A stretch of DNA of 64,000 bases. Origin: Rhodopseudomonas palustris. GTDB taxonomy: Bacteria; Pseudomonadota; Alphaproteobacteria; Rhizobiales; Xanthobacteraceae. The notes beneath the pieces were generated by a model. That model searched no databases. It had not been told where the DNA came from and saw only the letters and a program-made list of their open reading frames with translations. Location: positions 4,727,501-4,791,500 of the forward strand of contig NZ_CP041387.1 of assembly GCF_007005445.1 (NCBI RefSeq), read 5' to 3'. Below, in pieces: positions 49,065 through 58,005 of the stretch. Position 1 is the stretch's first letter, and the number at the start of each line of letters is the position of its first letter. A program made the position numbers and the translations under genes.

Positions 49065-50066
49065 ATGACCGCGACCGTCAACCGCCAGATCCTGCTGATC
49101 GAGAAGCCGAAGGAGAAACTCGGTCCGGAGCATTTCCGTCTGGCGGAATCGCCGATGCCCGAGCCGAAGGACGGCGAGGCGCTGGTCAAGGTCCGCTACA
49201 TTTCGCTCGACGCCGCCAACCGCGCCTGGATGCAGGGCGCGACCTATCGGGCCGCGGTCGAGACCGACAGCGTGATGCCGGGCGGCAGCGTCGCCGAAGT
49301 GGTGAGTTCCAAGGCGCCTGGGCTGTCGCCGGGTGATCTGGTGTTCGCCGACACCGGCTGGCAGGACTATGCGGCGCTGCCGGCCAAGCATCTTGCCAGG
49401 CTGCCCAAGGTCGAGCCGATGACGCATCTGCTCAGCGTCTACGGCATCGCCGGCCTGACCGCGTATTTCGGCCTGCTCGACATCGGCAAGCCGCGCGCCG
49501 GCGAGACCGTGGCGGTGTCGGCCGCGGCAGGATCAGTGGGCTCGATCGTCGGGCAAATTGCGAAGATCAAGGGCTGCCGCGTGGTCGGCATCGCCGGCGG
49601 CAAGCAGAAATGCGACTGGCTGGTGAACGAGCTCGGCTTCGATGCGGCGGTCGACTACAAGGACGGCGCGCTGTTCAAGGCGCTGCGCGCAGCGGCGCCC
49701 AACGGCATCGACGTGTATTTCGACAATGTCGGCGGCGACATTCTCGAAGCCTGCCTGCCGCAGATGAACCTGAAGGGCCGGATCGCCTGCTGCGGCGCGG
49801 TTTCGCAATACGACCGCACCCCTTCGGCCACCGGCCCGCGGGGCATCCCCGGGCTGATCGTGGTGAAGCGGCTGATCATGCAGGGCTTCATTGTGATGGA
49901 CTACATGGATCAGCGCGACGAGGCGGTCGCCAGGCTGCAGGAATGGGTCGCCAGCGGCAAGCTCAAGGTCCAGGAAGACGTCATCGACGGCCTGGAGAAC
50001 ACCCCCGCCGCGCTGATCGGCCTGCTCGCCGGCGAAAATCGTGGCAAGCGGATGGTCAAGGTATGA
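49065..50066 (+). CDS. NADP-dependent medium-chain oxidoreductase (CurA/YncB-like)
   Basis: 333-residue zinc-free medium-chain dehydrogenase/reductase. Early block FRLAESPMPEPKDGEALVKVRYISLDAANRAWM, the nucleotide-binding VSAAAGSVGSIVGQIAKIKGCRVVGIAGG and YFDNVGGDILEACL match leukotriene B4 12-hydroxydehydrogenase / curcumin reductase relatives that reduce alpha,beta-unsaturated ketones. GGAA upstream of the ATG. Monocistronic. Confidence 0.88.
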   Translation: MTATVNRQILLIEKPKEKLGPEHFRLAESPMPEPKDGEALVKVRYISLDAANRAWMQGATYRAAVETDSVMPGGSVAEVVSSKAPGLSPGDLVFADTGWQDYAALPAKHLARLPKVEPMTHLLSVYGIAGLTAYFGLLDIGKPRAGETVAVSAAAGSVGSIVGQIAKIKGCRVVGIAGGKQKCDWLVNELGFDAAVDYKDGALFKALRAAAPNGIDVYFDNVGGDILEACLPQMNLKGRIACCGAVSQYDRTPSATGPRGIPGLIVVKRLIMQGFIVMDYMDQRDEAVARLQEWVASGKLKVQEDVIDGLENTPAALIGLLAGENRGKRMVKV

Positions 50067-50196
50067 GCTGAGCCGGGCTTGGTCCCCCGCCTTCCACTCA
50101 GGCTGGCCGGACGTCGTCCGGCTCGCCGCCGTCCGGTTGGGAGTCTCCGGCTGACACTATTCGGCTGACAAAGTCCGATCGACGAATGGGCGGAGC

Positions 50197-50273
<77 letters not shown>

Positions 50274-50479
50274 GTCCGGCTTGCGGCGCAGGGCCGCTGG
50301 CAGGAGCCTCCCATAGCAGAGCGGCGGTCCGATCGCCACCCGGAAGTCGGCTGGAGCGGACCGGTGCCAGACCTCACGGGGCGCCGGCGCCTTCGCCGCA
50401 CAATTTGGTTCCAGCCTTAAACCTTGCTTTAGGCCGTCCCGGCTAGGCTCACAGCCCACTGTGTTGGCCGGTCGGACCC

Positions 50480-51811
50480 ATGGCGTTTGCAGAAGCGATT
50501 GCTCGGTTTCATCGTGACAGGCGCGGCAATATTGCCGTGATCTTCGCCCTCGTGCTGATCCCGCTGATTTCGGCGATCGGCTGCGCGGTCGACTACAGTC
50601 GCGCCAATGCGCTGCGCACCAAACTCCAGGCGGCGGCGGACGCCGCCTCGGTCGGTGCGGTGTCGCGAACCTCGCCGGCCTACATCGCCGCCGGTTCGAT
50701 GTCGACCGACGGAGCGATCACGTCGGGCGCGGACGACGCGCTGCGGATCTTCAACGGCAATCTGGCGAATCTCACCGGCTATACGCTCGACAGCGTGGCG
50801 GCCACGGTCAGCAAGAGCGGCGAGGCGGTGACGTCGAAGGTGACGTTCTCGGCGCAGATCTCGACCATGTTCATGAAGGCGGTCGCGGTGTCGAGCATGA
50901 CCGTCGGCGGGGCCTCCACCGCCACCGCCAGCATGCCGAAATACATCGATTTCTATCTGCTGCTCGACAATTCGCCGTCGATGGGCGTCGGCGCCACGCC
51001 GACCGACGTCGCCGCGATGGTGGCGGCGACGGCCAACAAATCGTCAGACGACCACTGCGCGTTCGCCTGCCATGACGTCAACAACAAGAACAACTACTAC
51101 AATCTGGCGAAGGCGCTCGGTATCACCACCCGGATCGACGTTCTGCGCAGCGCCACCCAGCAACTGATGGACACCGCCGCCGCCACCGCGACCTACACCA
51201 ATCAGTTCAGGATGGCGATTTACGATTTCGGCGCCTCGGCCCAGACCGCCGGCCTGCGCAATCTGTTCGCGCTGTCGGCCAGTCTGTCGAGCGCCAAGAC
51301 CGCCGCCGGCGCGATCGATCTGATGACGGTCAAGGGGCAGAACGACAACAACGATCAGGACACGCAATACACCGCGATCCTGCCGGCGATCGACAAACTG
51401 ATCGCCGCCCCGGGAACCGGCGCGGCCGGTTCTCCGTTGAAGTACCTGTTCTTCGTCTCGGACGGCGTCGCCGACGAATACAATCCCGCCTGCCTGAAGC
51501 CGAAGACCGGCAACCGCTGCCAATCGCCGATCAATCCGGCGCTGTGCAAGACCCTGAAGGATCGCGGCGTCAGGGTTGCGGTGCTTTACACCACCTATCT
51601 CGATCTGCCGAGCAACGACTGGTACAAGAAGTGGATCGCGCCGTTCAATGCCGGCCCCTACGGCCCGTCGGCGAACAGCGAGATCGCAAAGAACATGGAG
51701 GCCTGCGCCTCGCCGGGCTTCTACTTCGAGGTCAGCCCGACCCAAGGCATCGCCGAGGCGATGAACGCGCTTTTCAAAAGAGCGGTCGCCGATGCCCGCA
51801 TCACGAGCTGA
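50480..51811 (+). CDS. TadE/TadG-like pilus assembly protein with von Willebrand A domain
   Basis: 443-residue protein. The N-terminal RRGNIAVIFALVLIPLISAIGCAVDYSR, given here in two pieces (RRGNIAVIFALVLIPLIS, AIGCAVDYSR), is the TadG/RsaG-type membrane segment. A vWA-like domain starts near residue 155 with the MIDAS motif DNSPSMG. A cysteine/histidine motif CAFACHD follows, and later Cys residues (NPACLKPKTGNRCQ, NPALCKTL) may form disulfides. Probably anchored with a periplasmic adhesion-type domain. No other tad genes are nearby, so it is an orphan. Confidence 0.85.
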   Translation: MAFAEAIARFHRDRRGNIAVIFALVLIPLISAIGCAVDYSRANALRTKLQAAADAASVGAVSRTSPAYIAAGSMSTDGAITSGADDALRIFNGNLANLTGYTLDSVAATVSKSGEAVTSKVTFSAQISTMFMKAVAVSSMTVGGASTATASMPKYIDFYLLLDNSPSMGVGATPTDVAAMVAATANKSSDDHCAFACHDVNNKNNYYNLAKALGITTRIDVLRSATQQLMDTAAATATYTNQFRMAIYDFGASAQTAGLRNLFALSASLSSAKTAAGAIDLMTVKGQNDNNDQDTQYTAILPAIDKLIAAPGTGAAGSPLKYLFFVSDGVADEYNPACLKPKTGNRCQSPINPALCKTLKDRGVRVAVLYTTYLDLPSNDWYKKWIAPFNAGPYGPSANSEIAKNMEACASPGFYFEVSPTQGIAEAMNALFKRAVADARITS

Positions 51812-51944
51812 CCGGCCGTTCCATCTTTCGGGCGCAGCCTGACGACCGGGTCCGCCTTGGAAACTCCATCGCCCCTTCCTACGTTGTGATGCCGGCCGAA
51901 GCCTGCGCCTTGTCGCGCCGTGCCGGCCCACACAGGAGGTCTCG

Positions 51945-52505
51945 ATGGGTTTGCTCGACATCCTCAACGGCATGCAGAACGGCCCGCGGGGCCCGGCCGA
52001 TCCGCAAGACAAAAGCGGCGGCATGTCCAAGTTCACCATGGCGATCCTCGCGCTGCTGGCGTGGAAGGCCTACAACCACATGACCAGCGGCCAGCAGCAG
52101 ACCGCGCCCGCCAATCAGCCGCGTCCGATGCCGGCGCCTCCGCCGGAAAACACCGGTGGCGGCTGGGGTGACTTCCTGAAAGGCGGTCTCGGAGGCCTGG
52201 TGCTCGGCGGCGCGGTCGGCAGTGTGCTGTCAGGCGGGCTCGGCGATCTGCTGCGGCAGCTTCAGAACAATGGGCTCGGCGACGCCGCCGATTCCTGGGT
52301 CGGCCGTGGTCCGAACCAGCAGATCGGCCCGAACGACCTCGCCAGCGCGCTGGGCGCCGATCAGATCGACGCGATGACCCGCCAGACCGGGATGTCGCGC
52401 GACGAGCTGCTCGACGGTCTCAGCCGGTATCTGCCGGATGTGGTCGATCAGCTCACGCCGGACGGCCGACTGCCCACCGACGACGAAGCCTCGCGCTGGA
52501 TCTGA
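51945..52505 (+). CDS. YidB-like DUF937 protein
   Basis: 186 residues. After an N-terminal hydrophilic part and a short hydrophobic segment (FTMAILALLAWKAY), a Gly-rich stretch (GGGWGDFLKGGLGGLVLGGAVG) leads to the YidB/DUF937-type helical domain (PNQQIGPNDLASALGADQIDAMTRQTGMSRDELLDGLSRYLPDVVDQLTPDG; several short pieces recognised). Function is unknown; related proteins have been associated with envelope or stress roles. A perfect AGGAGGT ribosome binding site predicts strong translation. It precedes the GlsB-like gene by 64 bases. Confidence 0.82.
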   Translation: MGLLDILNGMQNGPRGPADPQDKSGGMSKFTMAILALLAWKAYNHMTSGQQQTAPANQPRPMPAPPPENTGGGWGDFLKGGLGGLVLGGAVGSVLSGGLGDLLRQLQNNGLGDAADSWVGRGPNQQIGPNDLASALGADQIDAMTRQTGMSRDELLDGLSRYLPDVVDQLTPDGRLPTDDEASRWI

Positions 52506-52569
52506 TCGGCCGCGACCGAATTGTCGTCGTGCACGTTCTGCAACGCTTGATGGTCGAAAGGACCCTGAC

Positions 52570-52866
52570 ATGGGCGGACTGATCTGGATCCTCGTGGTCG
52601 GCTTTGTTGCCGGGATCATCGCGCGGGTGCTGTCGCCGGGGCCGAACAATCCGCAAGGATTCGTTCTGACCACGGTGCTCGGCATCGCTGGCGCGTTTCT
52701 GGCTACCGCGGTCGGGCAGATGATCGGGCACTACGGCCCCAATCAGGGGGCCGGCTTCATCACCGCGACGGTCGGCGCGGTGGCGGTGCTGTTCATCTGG
52801 AACCGGCTGGTGGCGCGACGGGTGATCTCCGACCCCGGCAATCGCTATCCATACGACCCGCGCTGA
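52570..52866 (+). CDS. GlsB/YeaQ/YmgE family stress-response membrane protein
   Basis: 98-residue protein with three hydrophobic helices and the glycine-rich patterns GLIWILVVGFVAGIIARVLSPG and ATVGAVAVLFIWNRLV, typical of transglycosylase-associated (Transgly_assoc) proteins. They are inner-membrane, stress-induced and of unclear biochemical function. The true ATG has AAAGGA upstream; the longer open frame overlapping the YidB gene is not coding. Confidence 0.85.
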   Translation: MGGLIWILVVGFVAGIIARVLSPGPNNPQGFVLTTVLGIAGAFLATAVGQMIGHYGPNQGAGFITATVGAVAVLFIWNRLVARRVISDPGNRYPYDPR

Positions 52867-52931
52867 CATTCCCGCCGACACTTTGCGGCCCGGCGTCGCC
52901 GGGCCGCATGCTGCATCGTACGGATGAAAAG

Positions 52932-53714
52932 TCAGCCGGCGAGGTGCATGCCGGCGTCCATCCGCACCAGCTCGCCGGTCATGCTGGCCGATTTCGGCGT
53001 CGCCAGGAAGCACACCAGCTCGGCGATGTCTTCGGCACTGGAGGCGATCTTCAGCGGCACCCGCGACACCACCATGTCGCGCACCTGCTTGGCTTCCTCG
53101 GCGCCGCGCCCCTTGGTGAACCACGGCGTGTCGATGTAGCCGGGGCAGATCGCGTTGACGCGGATGTTCGGCGCCAGCGCGCGCGACAGCGACAGCGTCA
53201 TGGTGTTGAGCGCGCCCTTGCTGGCCGCGTAGGCGATCGACGAGCCGATACCGCTGATACCGGCGACCGACGAGACGTTCACCACCGCTGAAGCGCGGTC
53301 GGCCGCCTTGGCGCCGGCGACGAGCAGCTCGCGCGCCGCGCGAACCATCTGGTACGGGCCGATGGTGTTGATCGCGTAGATGCGCTGGAAATCGTCGGCC
53401 GATAGTTGATCGAGCAGATGATGCGCCACGTGCTTGGTGGTGCCGGCGTTGTTGACCAGCGCGTCGAGCTTGCCCCAGGAGGCAGCGGCTTCGACGATGC
53501 GTTTGCAGTCCTCGTCCTTGGCGACGTCGCCCTGCACCACGATCACGTCGGCGGCGCCGAGCTTGCGGCACTCTTCGGCGGTCTTTTCTGCGTCGTCCTT
53601 GCTCGATGCGTAGTTGATCACCAGCCGCGCGCCGTCCTTGGCGAGGATCTTGGCGGTTGCGGCGCCGAGGCCCGAGGCCGACCCGGTGACGATCACGTTC
53701 AGTCCGTCTGACAT
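52932..53714 (-). CDS. Short-chain dehydrogenase/reductase
   Basis: 260-residue classical SDR. The cofactor motif is TGSASGLGAATAKIL (about 9-23), NNAG is at about 88-91, and the catalytic Ser-Tyr-Lys appears as NVSSVAGISG and YAASKGAL. GGGAG precedes the ATG. Context with acyl-CoA dehydrogenases suggests a 3-hydroxyacyl-CoA or related alcohol substrate; this is inference. Divergent from the acyl-CoA dehydrogenase gene. Confidence 0.88.
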   Translation of the reverse strand: MSDGLNVIVTGSASGLGAATAKILAKDGARLVINYASSKDDAEKTAEECRKLGAADVIVVQGDVAKDEDCKRIVEAAASWGKLDALVNNAGTTKHVAHHLLDQLSADDFQRIYAINTIGPYQMVRAARELLVAGAKAADRASAVVNVSSVAGISGIGSSIAYAASKGALNTMTLSLSRALAPNIRVNAICPGYIDTPWFTKGRGAEEAKQVRDMVVSRVPLKIASSAEDIAELVCFLATPKSASMTGELVRMDAGMHLAG

Positions 53715-53974
53715 CTTCACTCCCTTTGCATCGAACCGGCTTCGCCGCGTCGCCGCAACCATATCGGTTGCGATATCGAGAGCAAGCCGGCAAAGCCCAT
53801 GTTGCGGAATAAGCCTGCCGTGTGAGTCGTTTCGACCATGTCCGGCGAGCAATCCGCCCCGTGCCGGCTGCGCTTGTGTTCGTTTCCGCTTTTCCGCATC
53901 ATGCCGCGCAACAACAAGACCAGCACGCATGCTTGGCGATCCGCCGGGTGCTGAGTGCGCAACCGGGAAACGCC

Positions 53975-55039
53975 GTGACGGAGACCGACAATATCGTCGT
54001 CGAGACTGCGGAGAAGATCTTCGCCGACCTCGCCGATGCGCAAACCATCAACGCCGACAAAGCCGAGACCTGGAAGGCGCCGCTGTGGCAGGCGCTGAGC
54101 GAATCCGGGCTGCTGCTGTCCTGGGTGCCGGAGGAGTTCGGCGGCTCGGGCGCGAGTCTCGCCGAGGGCTTCGGCGTGCTCAACGCCGCCGGCCGCGCCG
54201 GCCTCGCGGTGCCGCTCGCCGAGACTATGCTGGCCGGTTGGCTGCTGGCCCAGGGCAAGATCGCGGCACCCGAAGGCGCCATGACGATCGCGCCGGCCCA
54301 TCCGAAAGATCGCATCGCGCTCGATGCGGACGGCAAGTTGTCGGGCCGCGCGCGCAGCGTGCCGTTCGCGCAGGGCGTGCGGCACATCGCCGTGCTGGCG
54401 CAAAGCGCCGCCGGCGCCACGATCGCGCTCGTGCCGGCATCGGCCTGCCGGATCGACAAAGGCCTCGGCGTCGGCGGCGATGCGTCGGACGTCGTCACTC
54501 TGGACAAGGTCGCGCCGATCGCCACGGCGCCTGCGCCACAGGGGCTCGATCAGACTTCGCTGATGTTGATGGGGGCGGTTGCGCGCAGCCTGCAGATCGC
54601 CGGCGCGCTCGAAACGCTGCTCGACCGCAGCGTCACCTACGCCAACGAGCGCGTCGCGTTCGAAAAGAAGATCGGCAAATTCCAGGCGGTGCAGCACAAT
54701 CTGGCGAAGCTCGCCGGCGAGACCTCGGCTGCACTCGCGGCCGCGACCTCCGCGGCCGACGCGATCAGTAGCGCTGATGGCTTCGATGACGCGTTGTTTC
54801 TCGAAGCCGCCGCGGCCAAGATCCGCTGCGCCGAAGCGGCTGAGAAGGGCGCGGCGATCGCCCATCAGGTGCATGGCGCGATCGGCTTTACGGCCGAGCA
54901 CATCCTGCATCGCTTCAGCCTGCGCGCGCTCGCCTGGCGCGACGATTTCGGCAACGAGAGCCATTGGGCGGTCGAGCTCGGCCGCATGGTGGCCAAGCGT
55001 GGTGCCGATGATTTGTGGCCGCTGGTCGCTTCGCGCTGA
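53975..55039 (+). CDS. Acyl-CoA dehydrogenase, small type
   Basis: 354-residue FAD enzyme. The N-terminal helical part (ESGLLLSWVPEEFGGSGASLAEG), short middle region, and C-terminal SVTYANERVAFEKKIGKFQAVQHNLAKLAGE and HQVHGAIGFTAEHILHRF are seen. It lacks the usual CAMTEPxAGSD substrate/FAD loop found in its partner, like small subunits of paired acyl-CoA dehydrogenases such as PimD. A GTG start (MTETDN) is preferred; the ATG 51 codons upstream gives a segment unlike homologues. Followed after 26 bases by the second dehydrogenase. Confidence 0.87.
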   Translation: MTETDNIVVETAEKIFADLADAQTINADKAETWKAPLWQALSESGLLLSWVPEEFGGSGASLAEGFGVLNAAGRAGLAVPLAETMLAGWLLAQGKIAAPEGAMTIAPAHPKDRIALDADGKLSGRARSVPFAQGVRHIAVLAQSAAGATIALVPASACRIDKGLGVGGDASDVVTLDKVAPIATAPAPQGLDQTSLMLMGAVARSLQIAGALETLLDRSVTYANERVAFEKKIGKFQAVQHNLAKLAGETSAALAAATSAADAISSADGFDDALFLEAAAAKIRCAEAAEKGAAIAHQVHGAIGFTAEHILHRFSLRALAWRDDFGNESHWAVELGRMVAKRGADDLWPLVASR

Positions 55040-55065
55040 CCGCCTCAACGTAGCGAGATTATGCG

Positions 55066-56226
55066 ATGACCGCCGCCCTCCGTTTCGATCCGATCCGCCT
55101 GCCGCCCGTCTGCGAAGAACTGCGCAAGGAAGTCCGCGCCTTCCTCGCCGAAGAGATCGCTGCCGGCACCTTCGATCCGCACAAGCCGCAGCGCGAGGAT
55201 TCCGACGCGCCTGAATTCTCCCGCCGCGTCGGGATGCGCGGCTGGCTCGGCATGACCTGGCCTAAGCAATACGGCGGCCACGAGCGCACCTTCCTGGAGC
55301 GCTACGTCGTCACCGAAGAAATGCGCATCGCCAATGCGCCGACCCGCCGCTTCTTTGTCGCCGACCGCCAGAGCGGCCCGGTGCTGCTGAAATACGCCCC
55401 CGAGCACATCAAGATGGACATACTGCCGCGCATCTGCCGCGGCGAACTATGCTTCGCGATCGGCATGAGCGAGCCGAATTCCGGCTCCGATCTGTTCGCC
55501 GCAAAGACCAAGGCGACCAAGACCGACGGCGGCTATCTGATCAACGGCTCGAAGATCTGGACTACCTCGGCGCACATCGCCGACTACATGATCGCGATTT
55601 TCCGTACCTCGCCGCCCACCAGGGAAAACCGCCGCCACGGGCTCACCCAGTTCCTGGTCGACATGAAGTCGCCCGGCATCAAGGTGAACCCGATCGCGCA
55701 GATCACCGGTCAGTACGAATTCAACGAGGTGGTGTTCACCGACGTGTTCGTGCCGGACGATCATCTGCTCGGCGAGGTCGACGGCGCCTGGAAGCAGGCG
55801 ACGTCCGAACTCGCTTACGAGCGTTCGGGCCCGGAGCGTTTTCTGGAGACCTACTACGTGCTCACCGAACTGGTCCGCGCGCTCGGCCCCGATCCGGACA
55901 CCCGCGGCGCCGAGGGCATCGGCCGGCTGGTGGCGCAGCTCCACACCATGCGGCGGATGTCGGTGTCGGTCGCCGGCATGCTGCAGGCCGGCAAGGAGCC
56001 GGTGGTGGAAGCCTCGATCGTCAAGGACATCGGCACGATCTGGGAGCAGCAACTGCCACACCGGGTGCGCGAACTCGCGGCCTTCGTCGACGGCGAGGCG
56101 TCGAATCATGCCACGCTCGACGAGCTCACGGCGTTTGCCACCAAGCTGGCGCCGAAGCTGACCATTCAGGGGGGCACCACCGAGGTGCTGCGCGGCATCA
56201 TCGCCCGCGGGCTCGGCCTGCGCTGA
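55066..56226 (+). CDS. Acyl-CoA dehydrogenase, large type
   Basis: 386-residue FAD enzyme pairing with the upstream small dehydrogenase. The motif FAIGMSEPNSGSDLFA binds FAD and substrate, KIWTTSAHIADYMIAIFRT the beta domain, and QGGTTEVLRGIIARGLGL closes the C-terminal domain. Paired ACADs of this type (as PimC/PimD or steroid-degrading heterotetramers) act on dicarboxylic or bulky acyl-CoAs, so a heteromeric enzyme is inferred. Start at the second ATG of ATGCGATGACC. Confidence 0.91.
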   Translation: MTAALRFDPIRLPPVCEELRKEVRAFLAEEIAAGTFDPHKPQREDSDAPEFSRRVGMRGWLGMTWPKQYGGHERTFLERYVVTEEMRIANAPTRRFFVADRQSGPVLLKYAPEHIKMDILPRICRGELCFAIGMSEPNSGSDLFAAKTKATKTDGGYLINGSKIWTTSAHIADYMIAIFRTSPPTRENRRHGLTQFLVDMKSPGIKVNPIAQITGQYEFNEVVFTDVFVPDDHLLGEVDGAWKQATSELAYERSGPERFLETYYVLTELVRALGPDPDTRGAEGIGRLVAQLHTMRRMSVSVAGMLQAGKEPVVEASIVKDIGTIWEQQLPHRVRELAAFVDGEASNHATLDELTAFATKLAPKLTIQGGTTEVLRGIIARGLGLR

Positions 56227-56259
56227 CGCCGGCGCGCATCGAACCATCGAGGATCAATC

Positions 56260-57066
56260 ATGAGCAGCTACACCGATATCGCGGTCGAGAAGACCGGTCA
56301 CGTCGCCACCATCGAGATCCAGCGACCGCCGCTGAACTTCTTCGACATCTCGCTGATCCGGCAGATCGCCGATGCGCTGGACGAGATCGACGCCGATCCG
56401 CAAGTGCGCGCCACCGTGCTGGCGGCGCAGGGCAAGGCGTTCTGCGCCGGCGCCAATTTTGGCGATCCGGCCCGGCAGGAAGCCGACCCGGCGGCCGCGA
56501 AGGGCGATCCGGCCGACAGCCTCGGCGAGATCGGCCATCTGTACTACGAAGCGGTGCGGATCTTCCGCGCCAAGAAGCCGATCGTCGCGGCGGTGCACGG
56601 CGCCGCGATCGGCGGCGGGCTCGGCCTCGCGGTGTCGGCGGATTTCCGTGTCACCTGCGCGGAGGCGCGGTTCTCGGCGAACTTCACCAAACTCGGTTTT
56701 CATCCCGGCTTCGGCCTCACCGTGACGCTGCCGGAACTGATCGGCAAGAACAACGCCGAGCTGATGTTCTACACCTCGCGCCGCGTCACCGGCGAAGAAG
56801 CAGTGCAGATGGGTCTCGCCAACGTGCTGGTGCCGATCAACGAAGTACGCAGTGGCGCGCTGAAGCTCGCCCGCGAAATCGCCGAATGTTCGCCGCTCGG
56901 CCTGCTGTCGACCCGTGCCACGATGCGCGCGAACCTCGCCGACCGGGTGATGCAGGCGACCAAGCACGAACTCGCCGAACAGACCCGCCTGCGCGCCACC
57001 GAAGACTTCAAGGAAGGCGTCAAAGCCACCGAAGAACGCCGCGCGGCGCATTTCAAGGGACGGTAG
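56260..57066 (+). CDS. Enoyl-CoA hydratase/isomerase family protein
   Basis: 268-residue crotonase-fold enzyme. The oxyanion-hole segments are GKAFCAGANFGD and HGAAIGGGLGLAVSADFRV. The second catalytic glutamate position corresponds to LPELIGKNNAELMFYTSRRV. GAGGA ribosome binding site. Likely hydrates the product of the two dehydrogenases immediately upstream (33-base gap), forming one operon. Confidence 0.9.
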   Translation: MSSYTDIAVEKTGHVATIEIQRPPLNFFDISLIRQIADALDEIDADPQVRATVLAAQGKAFCAGANFGDPARQEADPAAAKGDPADSLGEIGHLYYEAVRIFRAKKPIVAAVHGAAIGGGLGLAVSADFRVTCAEARFSANFTKLGFHPGFGLTVTLPELIGKNNAELMFYTSRRVTGEEAVQMGLANVLVPINEVRSGALKLAREIAECSPLGLLSTRATMRANLADRVMQATKHELAEQTRLRATEDFKEGVKATEERRAAHFKGR

Positions 57067-57111
57067 GGCTACGACTACTCGTCGGCCCCGAGTCGTCGCC
57101 AGCCCCGGGCG

Positions 57112-57232
57112 GTCATTCCGGGGCACGCGCGTAGCGCGTGAACCCGGAATCACGAAGCGTTCTGCGGCTCAATCGTTTCCACAACTGCGAGATTCCGGGT
57201 TCGCTCCGCTTCGCGGAGCGCCCCGGAATGAC
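57112..57232. repeat. Long palindromic repeat, family B copy 2
   Basis: Same arms as at 33610: GTCATTCCGGGGCACGCG and GCGCCCCGGAATGAC outside, GAACCCGGAATC and GATTCCGGGTTC inside. Located between convergent gene ends. Confidence 0.75.
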
Positions 57233-57238
57233 TCGCGG

Positions 57239-58003
57239 TTAGTTCGTGAGTCTGAACTCGACGCCGGCGAGGTTGAAGCCGTCGGCGGTGCAACCAACAC
57301 CCTGCGCCTCTGCGGCCGCGCGAACTTTATTCACGTCCGCCACTTTGAACTTCAGCGCCGTCATCGTTTCGCTCGCGCCTTGTACGAACCGGAACGTGGC
57401 GTTCGGCAGGCGGAGTTCGGCGACACTATCTGCATCCCTATCGACCGGCAGTTCGAGAATCCGGCCCCAATGCGAGGCGAGATCGGCCGGGTCGGGGCTT
57501 TGCATCTCGACTGCGGTCAGCGCCTGCGTGGTGTCGGTGCGGATCGCCGCGGCCCAGTCGGGGCCCGCGGGCGGATAAGGGCCGCGGATATTGTCGCTGC
57601 CTTCCGTGTGGTTGAGTTCGATGAAGGCGGCGCGGCAGTCGCGCGGGTGCAGCTGCACGCCGTGATATGGCGCGTGGTCGATCACATTGGCGGTGCGCAC
57701 GCCGAGGGTCGCGGCGTGGCGGCCGCGCGCATCGGGGTCGTTGCAACAGAAGATCGCCATGTAGCCGCCGCGGCCGCCGGTCTTCGCCAGGAAGCGGCCT
57801 GCCGCGGTGCCGGGCTGGGTCGGCGCGACGATCTCCAGCAGCGTGGTGTCGACCGGCAGCAGCACGTTCTCCAGGCCGTATTTCCCGACATGCGGATCGC
57901 GGTAGCAGATGTTCAGCCCGAGGATCGCGGCGAGCTGCGACGCGGCGGGCTCAAGCGGCTCGGTGACCAGGCAGATCTGGCGCAGGCGAAGGAACGGCGC
58001 CAT
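57239..58003 (-). CDS. VOC-superfamily (glyoxalase-like) protein
   Basis: 254-residue protein with the vicinal-oxygen-chelate fold, resembling the glyoxalase-like group (Glyoxalase_3 type). The N-terminal half RLRQICLVTEPLEPAASQLAAILGL and YGLENVLLPVDTTLLEIVAP forms one module; the second, LTAVEMQSPDPADLASHWGRIL, forms another. Potential metal ligands include His in YHGVQLHPRD and Glu in LLEIV. Activity unknown. The stop is 3 bases from the family B repeat, and the gene begins two bases after the enoyl-CoA hydratase stop. Confidence 0.8.
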   Translation of the reverse strand: MAPFLRLRQICLVTEPLEPAASQLAAILGLNICYRDPHVGKYGLENVLLPVDTTLLEIVAPTQPGTAAGRFLAKTGGRGGYMAIFCCNDPDARGRHAATLGVRTANVIDHAPYHGVQLHPRDCRAAFIELNHTEGSDNIRGPYPPAGPDWAAAIRTDTTQALTAVEMQSPDPADLASHWGRILELPVDRDADSVAELRLPNATFRFVQGASETMTALKFKVADVNKVRAAAEAQGVGCTADGFNLAGVEFRLTN

Positions 58004-58005
58004 CG

